Of a stretch of DNA of 64,000 bases, positions 51,108 through 61,345 are shown in pieces (within the stretch, counting starts at the first letter, position 1; the number at the start of each line of letters is the position of its first letter). Origin of the DNA: Oreocharis arfaki (taxonomy: Eukaryota; Chordata; Aves; Passeriformes; Paramythiidae); the NCBI GenBank assembly GCA_013398015.1, contig VZRR01004515.1, forward strand, positions 62,001 to 126,000, in the 5' to 3' direction. Below the pieces are notes generated by a model. That model ran no database searches, was not told where the DNA came from, and was given only the letters and a program-made list of their open reading frames with translations. Both the position numbers and the translations under genes were made by a program.

Positions 51108-54100
51108 GATACCTTAAGAGGCACTATAGGTGCAAAGTGTTGCATATGGCACCTTGTATATTGACTTTGAGATGTCAACAAATGGAAGCTACTCCTATTT
51201 GCAGCCTAAGACAGAACTTGAACCTTTACATCCCAAAATGGGACGCTGATCTGTTTCTTTCTCTATGTGATCACAGACTAGCCTTTTATATACTCAGGTA
51301 TGTGTTTATGTAGTAATTTGAAGAATTTGGGTTTGAGTCCTTTGTGCCCAGTTTGTTATCTCAGCTTGTCAAATCAAAACAATTTTAGAATTCTGATGCC
51401 TCACTTTGGTTGCATTCTCTCCTTATTCCTTATTACTCTTTGAAAAGGTTTTTGTACAGGAAGTGAGGAAGAATTATCTGTTTAATCATCATGCTTTAAT
51501 ACCAGTTCAGTGCCACCAGTCCATTTCCGAAGAGCCATGTGGTAGGGATTAGAACTGACTCTGTTTTGTGCAAAATGTCTGAAACAGAGCTAAAGTTATT
51601 TCCTCAAGTACAGACTCCATGTTCATGCTGGTGGACCTGCCTTCAGCATTTGGAACACTGGACACCCCCAGTGTCATGCCAGTGCTGAAATCCCTTCCCT
51701 TGTCTCTCAGGCAGCTTCAGGAGCCAGGTTAAGGTGTTCCTTCTAGATTTCAAAGGAAATAGCTGATCAGGCTTCAGAAAAGACTACATGCAGATTTCTG
51801 AACTTCTGTGACACATGAGTTCCTCAGGGACAATGCAGGCATCAAAGTTCAGGATGCAGAAAATAAGAGCTGGAGACAGAGACTTTTGGCTGAATAGACA
51901 TGCCTGTAGGATAAATTTCCAGAGAAATTAGAATATCATTAGAAATTGCTAGAGTGCTTTACTTGGTGAAAAATTTGTTCTGTCATTAAGAACAATGCTT
52001 AGAACATTACTACTGTTATGTTTCTACCCCCTTTCAAAAGAGGGAAGTTATTAAAGTAAGAGGAAAACAACACACACAAAAAAAAAGACTCCCCGAACAA
52101 CCGAAAAAACAGAAGAGGCAGAAAAAAGAGGCACAAAAAGAGGCAGTCTAGACTTTGAGTAAGTGTACTGGAAATCTCACCATTTTTATCTCTTATGCAA
52201 TGTTTATTTAGGGCAGCAGATGTCACGTCATCCAAGGCTATGCTTTTTTGTTTGTTTGTTTGTTTTTGTTTATATCATCAGTTGTGAACTTTGGAGTCAA
52301 TACATTGTTGAAAAATCTATGCCAGAAAAGCAAGTCAATGTTTCTTATTTTCATTATATTTTTAATGAAGCTTTATATGAAAAAAAGTAAGACAGTATTT
52401 ATGTCTTTATCAAGTAAAGGCTTCTATACAGAGTGGAATATTTTACAAATGTTACTAAAAAAGGTTAACAGGACAGATATCAGGAGGTGCTTCCTGTTTG
52501 TGCAAACAGATGACTAGTTGGCATTAACTATCTACAGGAGATAACATTATCAAAGTATCTTAAGCACATGCATCACTTTCAAGAGAATTTTTTAAAAGCC
52601 TTTTCTTTCATTTCATTTGAAATTAGTCTAATTAAAATATGTGCATATCCAAAAGCTACATAACTGGATATTTGTTAATTGTCCATAATACAACATTTTT
52701 ATGTGTCAAACTTTGGATAAGAAGTGCTTTTACAAAATATGCCATGGCAGCTGTGTACATGGGAAGCAGGTTGAGCTGTTTTTCAAAATGGAGAGGAAGG
52801 AGATTATCTGAAAAGAAATGGCATAACTAGGGTTTTAGCAGGCTGTACAATCAAAGACATTTGCTAGCTCTAGGTATTTCTTCTTTATTCTGTAGGAAAG
52901 GAGGATACTTGTCTCTTGCAAACAGAATTGTCCCAGACACCACTAAAAGGGAAAAAACAACCCAAATGAAAATGAAAAAAAGCATCAAGGATGTGACTTA
53001 GAAAGGCGCAGCTTCTGTACGTAAAGCCTTGGCAGCTATCCAAGAGTAAATCATCAAGATGGCATTTCCTTAAAACCTTGTCTGTAATGAAGAGCTGCTA
53101 TTTTCCCATTCCTTCAGTCCAGTCCATTCTTAAATCTCATTCTTTGGTCACCTAAACTTGTGATGAGTTTGTTGTCTTCCTGTAACGGAAGTTCCAACAT
53201 CACCGGTGTTCTCCTCATCAACTTCCAATAGTGATTTATTAGAGACCAGTAAAATTATTTCCTTGGTATGTTTGTCTCCTATCAGGCAGTAACAAAGAAC
53301 TTAAAATCAAGTGATTCACCCAGTCTGCACTGCTAAACGAAAGGAAACTTCAGAATTTCTCTATAGTTAAAAAATTACAGCATAGGATTAAAGGAGGAAG
53401 AAAGGCTTATAGGCCTTTCTTAGGTTTGTCTTGTCACCCATCTAGTCGAATAATTAATGAAGCAGTACTTTTGCCAGGTCTTTTTCCTGATGACATTTTG
53501 AAGATGAACTTGTGAACAGAGGTAATGGCCCAGGCACCAAATTGTGCACGATATTTTTGTGAATCATAGTGTAGAATTTTTCAGTGCTTCTCATTCTCTA
53601 GCAGTACACCTGCACTGGCTGCTCCCCGACACCAAAGATCAGGTTGCCTGAGATAGTGCAAGATATCCCAAGTCTTGTCAGTTGTGAAATCTGGCTCCGT
53701 ATGTAAGAGGTTTAATGCGTCCTCCTTACCTAGTACCAGGTCATGTTAAGTCCCAGTCTCCAAACCATGTAGTGTTAAACTTGATTCTTCTTATAACAAA
53801 CTGCAAACCAGAATCACAGAAGAAGTGCCTGGATTTCACTAAATGGGTTAGACTGGTACACACTTGTTACTGAAAGTGCTGCTCAGGAAAGGAGCTTACA
53901 CAGTGGACTCTTGGGCATCCCCACTGCTTATTGTTTTGGGACCACTGCAGAGAGCTGTTATCTGAGGCAAGGCTCCTGTGGAGAGTGAGGAGGTTGGTGT
54001 GACCTCCTCTGTGCTGTTGGGTGCTGGTGCTGAGGGTCAAGTATAATGTGAAATGCTTAAATATGGTTTGCTCATTCCCCAGGAGGGACTCTCAGATGGT

Positions 54101-57100
54101 TTAGAAGCATCACTTTCATAAATTAATCAGATTGGATATCTTCCTGTGAAATCTTCCTGACTTCTCTCAAGGAAGTGTAGTAGCACAGTGTAAAACCACT
54201 GCAGTACAGAAATGATCATAAAATTATGAAGGGGAGGTCTGCAAACTAATTTCTGTGAGGCAAGAAGGAATATTGGTCTGGAAATTTCCTTCTGTGCATT
54301 TTTATAACTGGAATTTGTGATATTTACCTAATGTTAAGACATTATTTGGTGCTTGATTTGGCTCAATTTAAAACAGATCTTCATGTATTTCTGCTGTGAT
54401 AGTTAAGATTGTCTGAAGGTCTTTGCACAGTCACCATCCATACACTAAATCCATGGCCTTGATCTGCATCTTCTGTGGATTTAAGACATTTAGCTGCGCT
54501 TCCCAGTTTTTCCTTACCTTTATGAGATTGGCCACATTACCAGTCCCATAGCTCCTGCTGCAGTTCCTTGAACCCCTGCTCTTTTGAGCCTGACCTTGTG
54601 GATGTGTGTCATCTAATTAGAGGCAAGACTGTGAAGGGAAACAATTTTCTTAAAGTTAAGATAAAGAATCCTAATGCTCCTGGTTTTGGTGCAGTTTAAA
54701 GTAATACACAGATGAGAAGTGGACCATAATGTTGGGATTAATCCTAACCATCAGTGTTCACATACCATTAAATGTTGGATATTTTTCCCTTATTAATGTA
54801 GTTAAGAACTGATAGATTATGTTTATCACAGTTTCCAAAGGCAATTGAAATATGCTGTTTTGGTCTAATTTGTCTAGTCTGTTTTTTCTGGGAGGGGGTT
54901 AGTGGTCTTCACATGGAACTCTTCTGAATGCTTCAGTCGACGTCTGTAGTCTATCAAAGTATCTGCTGTAAACCTTCAAAAGTAAATAGTTATACTTGTA
55001 AGGAAACTGCAGTTCTTATTGAAAATAATGACTTCTGTATATGTTAATGCAAACTGCGTTGTAAGCTTAAGGCAAGGAAGTCAACAAGTCTGTCTGTAGT
55101 GTTAGGTGACAGAGCACAGGACAGGGAGGCTGCAAAACCCAGCTGGAACAGGCAGCTCAGTATTGAAACTCAGGGCACTGCTGGAAAGGTACATTTTTTT
55201 CAGTCTTCAGACACACTGGAATAAAGGTAAATTAATGTTTATTTTAGATTTTATATTTGATATACATTATTCTGTATGACTTACGGTGCTTCAAAGGAGT
55301 GTGTCGTAGTCCTGTTAGTATTTTTACCAATTCAATGTGAATGACTTGTGGCAGCATTACTTTCTCCTCCTGAAGTCATCTCTAAATAATAAAAACAGGT
55401 AAATCAGCGTTAGTGCTGAACTCTAGAGCTTAGTAGACGGTGAGAAATTCGAAGTTCATGAACTAAAACTGAACCTAATTCTGAGTTACTGGAAATTGTA
55501 GGTGGGGAAGTACATGATGTGATTTCCCAAGATCACAAGGTAGTGCAGTGGTGTCAGTAGAAGATCTGAGACCCCTCTTTCTCCTTAGGCTTACACTCCA
55601 AACCGGTTCTCCTTTTTACTACACTACGCTGTTTGACTAAAACGAGACTTACACAGAATCCTTTGATCAAAACCTCATGAATGCTAAGCAAATGTTTTAT
55701 ACAGCATGGGAAATGTAGACACATTTTTTAAAATTCAAATTCATTAACAGTGGAATCTGTGTCTTGAAAACAGGTGATGGCTTCTGGCTATTTCACATCG
55801 TCACAGGGAAAAATGTACTCTAGTGTAGAAGGGACTGGAACATTTCTCAAGCTGGTGTTTCAAATCTCATGACTCTTCAAATGCCTTTTTAAGTGTGCAA
55901 TTGTACTGCCCTCTGTGGTGTCTGGGCTGGTTGGGTCTCTGGAGAGCAAGGAAGGAAGCAAAGGAAAGGGCAGGAATGCTAAATTTTTTTTTTTTTTTGT
56001 GATCTAGGAGCATATTTAGCTGTTGCTGATCTGATTGACCAGAGGGGATTTAATGCTTTAAGGGTGCATAAAGGCAGGAAGAGCACTCTGTGAGAGAAGA
56101 AAAGAAAAAACTCTTGTAAGAGGAAGGGCTTCTGAGAAACAATGTTATAGAACTAAAATAGAGCAACTAGAGGAAGGAAGGCCATGTCCTATATATACAG
56201 AAAGGAAGGGGGTGCTTCTCCATAGTAACGGGGGGAGCAGGGGTGGAGGAAAAAGACAACACAAACTGCAAAAGATGTTTCAACAAACTATAGAAAAGAG
56301 AGATTGGGGTTTGCTCTTACCTGCTCACAGGATCCATGCGCTTTGTGTGATACAAAATCCCTTCAAAAATGTTTGTTTAAGCTAATGAAATGAGGATTCA
56401 TGGTTTCTGGACAATTATAAAGCTTATACTTTAGTATTTCTTCTTTATGTTCCAAATGTCTTCCTATTACAAGAGTTGAAGCTTGGTTGTTAAGAGGAAG
56501 TTTTAGTTCTGTGATTTGCACGCTACCTATGTTACTGCTGTGTATTTGCATTATTACTGTGTAGTTAACAAGATGTTTTGGCACTGGAACATGGCCAGGG
56601 TTTGCAACAATATTTAATACACAGAAGTTAGGTAAATGTGGTGGGGCTGTAAGTCACGCTGGTGCCACAGAAGTAGTCACTTGTATGGAAGTCACAGGTG
56701 TCCTGAAGGTTGGGTTTGTTCTGGGTTTCCTGATGTGATTTTGCAGAGGCACTGAGAAGCCCCTTTTCCTTTTTCTCCTCACTTATTTCTTGCACTCTTT
56801 TTCCCTGGTTAACTCCAGCAGCAATCTTGCAAAGTATTTGCAGGACCTGCTGTTGCACCTCTTGCCAGGCAAACCCCTGTTAGTAAAGACAGCTGTCTTT
56901 CAGCCTCAGAAACCTAGCACTGTACAAAACCAGATCTGTCCCAATGGATGTGAAACATCCTTTCCTCCTTCTGTTAGCACTCTTCCTTAGTTTGCTGTGA
57001 TTACTTCAATTAACTAATAAAGCAGTAATCAGTCCAATTTTTGCTTCTTAAGAGACTAAAGCAGTTTTTGTTGTTTAAAATAAAGTGCTTTACTTAAAAA

Positions 57101-57191
57101 TCTGCTTTCATATCATGTGGTATGGATGATCTTTTTGTTTCAAATGTTTGTAGTTCTTTTTGCGAAGACTGATTGCAGTGTCTGCTTTCAG

Positions 57192-57314
57192 GGTGGGATG
57201 ATTAACTGGAATAGACTGTTTCCTCCTTTACGTCATAGACATAATGCGAATTATCAAGATCATCGCCCGTCTGAACAAGGCACACCTCCACCTAGTGAGG
57301 TTTCTGAAGAGCAG
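57192..57314 (+). CDS. UBAC2: UBAC2 exon: linker before the UBA domain
   Basis: A 123-bp exon encoding 41 residues, starting GGMINWNRLFPPLR and ending PPSEVSEEQ. The human sequence starts with the same 14 residues and ends PPLEVSEEQ; the middle (HRHNANYQDHRPSEQGT) is less conserved. It is a cytosolic, proline-rich linker that leads into the UBA domain. The acceptor is TGCTTTCAG and the donor CAG/GTAAAC; phase 0 at both ends. If the following intron were retained, the frame would stay open for 15 more codons and then stop, which would remove the UBA domain. Confidence 0.96.
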
Positions 57315-60300
57315 GTAAACATTTTCTGTTTTAAAACAGCATTAAAAATGGCTAAGAATTAACTTTACTAATTTTTTACTGATTTTTTATCATCTGTTTA
57401 TACAGTTTCTCTAGCGGTTTCTATAGCAGCACAAAGTAAAATATAAGGTAATGGTCACAATACAGAGACAGCATATTGTCATTACCATCCAAACCAGAGT
57501 TACAGAGCTGCTGGGGAGTTTCTGCTTTTATGTGTTACTGCTTGTATTTTGTATTTAAAGATGTGATGGCTTCATCACATGTATTTAAAGATGTGATGGC
57601 TTCAGTAGTGGAAACTATTCAAATCTGATAAAAGAAATTTTCAAAGAAAGAAGAATGATTTCATTATTTGTCATGTAGACATCATCTTCGCTAAAGTCTC
57701 CAGCTTAAGTTTCAAATTCAGTCATTTTGGTTTTTTGAAATAAAAATGTTATGCCAGCTGTGGACTGCAAAACACACTTGGGCTAAAACCTGGATGTTTC
57801 CCTCAATAATGTGGTCGACTGATTCCTTATACTGATGCCACAGAGAAGTTTATGCCCTTTCTGTCAAGTATGGATTTAGACTTCTAGGCTTTTGTTGATA
57901 GTTTTATTCTCAAAAGAGATGATTATTTACTCAGAAATTTAAGAATTCAAGATTAGTCTTACTCTTGCATGCAGGATTTATTGCATGCAATCAAATTCTC
58001 CAGGTTGTAGCCTACCTGCAGTTAGCTGTATTGGCCGTTTTCTAGTTTAAGGTCTCTGCTACCCATGAACAAGAGTAGGTTTCTTTCCCTTTTGTCTTTT
58101 CTATGAGGAGATAAAGTCAACACTTGGTAGCACCACTGTCATTTTAATTTAAACTGAGCTTGTCCCATACAGAAGTCTTTTCTATGATCTGATTTCTAGC
58201 TTTGACTCGATGTTAAGTTATGTTCAAAATGTTAAAAACTTTTAACTGCACTTTTGACTGCAAACCTGCTGGGCTATATCTAGAAAGGGAAAAAAACCCA
58301 GAAAACCACCCAAACCCCCGACTAACAAACAAAAAGAAAATAAAAGCCCCACACCAAAAAGCACCCTCTGAGACAAAACTGAGAAACTTAGTTTTGGCTG
58401 GCCTGAAAGCCTCCACAGTGCCAGTATGGGATGGACCAAAAGATTTCCCTGCTGGGTTGGCTTACTTACTTGTTTTATTGACAAATTCTGCTTATGGGGA
58501 CTTTTATTTTTGGGCTGAAACTAATGAAATAGTTACTGGTCTGACTAATGCTGGATTCTTACCCAAGTCCTTCAGGCCCAGGTTTATGAAAGCAATATAT
58601 ACTTAATTTTCTGATGCATTGAGGGTGTAGGGTTCACCTGATTGCTGTCATTTGCAAGGCTCTCTGGTTACCCTACAAAGAAAAAGTCATTAAAGCACCT
58701 GTGATTTTTCAGGACTGTGCTAATAACAGCTCAAGTTGTCTTAAAATGGCAGAAATGCAAGGGTTTTATCTGTTTTTCACATTAAAGTTTGTGAGCATTT
58801 GCAATGCCTTTGGTACAAAAATCTCTGCATTTCTTGTGGGGTTTTAGCACCTTAAGTTACTGTTGACAGTTACACATCTCTATTTCCTGGAGCTGGATTC
58901 AGTTCCTGTGGTTAAAATACACTCAGATGAAAAGAGGTTTTCATTGTTGTTATTATTCCCCCTGATGCTCAATGAATATTTCTGTAAATAGGAACGTTCC
59001 AATTCCATCCACCATTTTTTAAAGTTAGAATTCATGGCAACTGCAGTAAAAACCTTACTTCTGAAATGTGTTTCTGTGGTTAGCTTTTATTCCATTGCCT
59101 GCCCCTTTTCTCATAAAAAACACACTCTTAGATGAAAAATAAGAGCTACAGGTTACAAAATCGAGCTTGGACTTAAAACTATTGTTGCAGAAGTGTTGAA
59201 AGTAGCAATTCATTTCTCTCCCTACAAGAAGGTGAGAAAGTGGCACTGTTTTGTAAGGATGATGTTCTGACAGCCAAGGTAGCCATTCTCAAACAAGTTG
59301 TGATGCTGTATTTATATTAAGAAAAGGAGGGTCCATGCCTCCAGGTAAACTTGGCAGTTGTATACTTCTCAGTAAGTCACCAAAGCAGAGATGACTAAAA
59401 ATAGTGAAAGTTCTGGAGGTGTCTTAGAGGAAAGAAAACCTGCTTTTGGTGCCAACTTTCTTTTAAAAATACTTTCAGTGCTAGTGATGTACATTGGTCT
59501 TGCACCCTGAGAAGATTCCTCTCGAGATGTGTACAGCCTCTGCTGTGTTCCTGCTCTACTTCACTCTGCTGCTGCAGGCTCACTACAGGGAGAGGAGGGG
59601 CAGCAGTAGCTCTCTAACAGCTCCTGTAGCCCAGGACTTCCAGGTTCAGGAGCTGTGGTGTCTGGTCATAAGGCACTTTGAAGCAGGATGAAGAATGCTT
59701 TATGCTGCCAGTGGCCACAGTTGATTTTACGTTTCCTGCCCTCCCACACCTTTTTTTTCCACTTCTGGAAGATTAATTATAAAAGTGAAGGAGTTATATT
59801 GTGACTTACAGTCATACCAAAGTGAGACTTGTAGATTTTAAATTCACTTAAAATTGGTATTTAATCATAAATTAAATTTGGTTATGTATCCATTGCCTTT
59901 TTACATGTGGTGCTTTGAATATCTGTTAACACAGAGCACAAAGGTTAGGTGTCAAGTACGTGATACTATAAAGAGGGCTGGTTAAGTGGTTATTGATTTA
60001 ACAAAATCACTGTCTAAATGTGCCCTTTGCCATGTAATTCTTCCATCAGATGTCACTGATTTTTGCTTTGCAGAAGTTTTTTGTTGCGTGCTTTTTTGAG
60101 TGTATGTAGAAACCCTCCAAGAATTTTACTAAACCAATTTTTGAACTGCCTCTGTTTTAAGACTAACTTTAAGACTTGTTTAAAAAAAACCCCATCACCT
60201 GGAATGAATCGTTTTGAGTTTTTTTAATGCCCTCTGGAGAAGTAGGTCTTTTCAAGGAAAAGAGCTGAAGATGTCTGGTTAGGTTTTCTCATCTCCTCTA

Positions 60301-60642
60301 TAATTCCATGTTTTGGTCAGTGCTGGTTTGTTGAAATCCTGTTCTTGCTGAGAGCATCAAGCCCCCAGGTCAGAATGTAGTTGTCATGTGTGGTACCACA
60401 CTTTGGATTTTACTCTTCTTTCAAAACTGGGCCAGCCAGGAGAATACAAGTGTGGCATTTTCTGCAATTGGCTTTGAATTAAGTGGCGAAAAGTGGTCAT
60501 CTCCATGGCAACGTTGTGGAGCACGCTGTCCCAGATAGGTCTTTGATCAGTGGAAAAGTGATTTCTGACATTATTGACTGATGTGCACACAGTGTGAATA
60601 AAACTCTGGTTTTAAAGTGGTGTTACTTTACTTCTTTTCCAG
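57315..60642 (+). other. UBAC2 last intron (3.3 kb)
   Basis: Bounded by GTAAAC and CTTTTCCAG. It contains a 30-bp tandem duplication at 57550-57604 and an A-rich patch at about 58287-58370. The 128-codon frame at 58220-58606 has no recognised family and no splice support. Confidence 0.8.
57550..57604. repeat. Two-copy 30-bp tandem duplication containing a palindrome
   Basis: TGTATTTAAAGATGTGATGG followed by CTTCA occurs at 57550-57574 and again 30 bases later at 57580-57604. Within copy one, ATGTGATG and CATCACAT are exact reverse complements around a 4-base GCTT loop, so the unit can form a hairpin. Slippage at such a hairpin could explain the duplication. Confidence 0.85.
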
Positions 60643-60750
60643 GTCGCACGACTTATGGAAATGGGATTTTCCAGAGGAGATGCTCTAGAAGCTCTGAGGG
60701 CTTCAAATAATGACTTAAATGTAGCCACTAATTTTCTACTGCAGCACTGA
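60643..60750 (+). CDS. UBAC2: UBAC2 last coding exon: UBA domain and stop
   Basis: Encodes the last 35 residues and a TGA stop. It begins VARLMEMGFSRGDALEALRA and ends NFLLQH; I recall human UBAC2 as having the same sequence here. This is a compact UBA (ubiquitin-associated) three-helix domain with the signature MGF loop and the LL pair near the end, which in other UBA domains contact ubiquitin. The acceptor is TTCTTTTCCAG. The preceding exon supplies EVSEEQ, the usual lead-in, so the coding end of the gene is complete. The frame carries no disruption. Confidence 0.97.
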   Translation, partial: VARLMEMGFSRGDALEALRASNNDLNVATNFLLQH

Positions 60751-61012
60751 TGGTTTTCTGTGCGAAGGAACTTCACCCGATGGGTTTGTACATGCCTGGG
60801 AGAGCCTCAAAGCCACCTGCTGGGCAGACTCACCAAGGTCAGCCCCGCAAGAGAGAAATGGCTCCGCGTGACTGGAGACTCAGAGTGATGTTAAGAAATG
60901 ATGTGAACTGTTCCCAAGCCTTCGGATCACTTGGTGGTTTCTAGTCTGATTATCCTTTTCAAAGTAACGTTAGTTTCTACTTGTTACTGGGTATCACCTA
61001 AATTTATTTTTA

Positions 61013-61018
61013 AATAAA
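61013..61018 (+). promoter_or_regulatory. UBAC2 proximal polyadenylation signal
   Basis: AATAAA in the context TTTAAATAAAATAGG, 262 bases after the stop codon. A GTGGGTTTTTTC stretch follows 5 bases later and could serve as the U/GU-rich downstream element. Confidence 0.6.
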
Positions 61019-61321
61019 ATAGGTGGGTTTTTTCTTGTAAATCCTTGTTAGACATGCTATCAGACTTAATGACTAGGAAAAAAAGCTCCAACAACTACAA
61101 CAACTAGATTTACCTGTCAAGAAAAATTGTATTTTCTTCATTTACAAGTCTAATTTCTCTAGATTACATGTTATTTTACAGTACTTGATTTTTTATTACA
61201 GTAATAAGAGGTTTGAAGATCATTTTATTTTCAACTCAATAGAGGGTTATGGGACTATTATGTCATTTATTGCAAAGTTTTATTAATGCCTGTAATATTT
61301 TACTTCTCAAATTTCTTTTTG

Positions 61322-61327
61322 AATAAA
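61322..61327 (+). promoter_or_regulatory. UBAC2 distal polyadenylation signal
   Basis: AATAAA in TTGAATAAAAGTTG, with a GT-rich downstream element at about 61373-61388. This is the stronger of the two candidates by context. Confidence 0.6.
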
Positions 61328-61345
61328 AGTTGTCGTTCAGCACAT

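Larger units (their letters stand above)
43003..57191 (+). other. UBAC2 intron (14.2 kb)
   Basis: Bounded by GTATTG and TGCTTTCAG. It contains two minus-strand LTRs (46254 and 50498) and an A-rich tract around 45470-45510. The stretch 47480-48920, between the LTRs, is more open on both strands than average (frames up to 149 codons at 47897-48346) but matches no protein I know. A poly-T stretch lies near 55985-55999. Confidence 0.75.
60751..61345 (+). other. UBAC2: UBAC2 3' untranslated region (approximate end)
   Basis: Follows the TGA directly. Two polyadenylation signals lie within it: AATAAA at 61013-61018 and at 61322-61327. The second is followed, about 45 bases further on, by a GT-rich run (TGTGTGTGTGTATGG), the usual downstream element. 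This makes an end near 61345 the best guess, with a shorter form ending near 61035 possible. Confidence 0.65.

Noticed and set aside
57117..57362. 81-codon frame starting upstream of a UBAC2 exon
   Set aside because: The central 41 codons are the real exon 57192-57314; the ends are intron read-through.
58220..58606. 128-codon plus-strand frame in the last UBAC2 intron
   Set aside because: It begins in an A-rich patch, has no family resemblance and no splice-site support; a chance frame.
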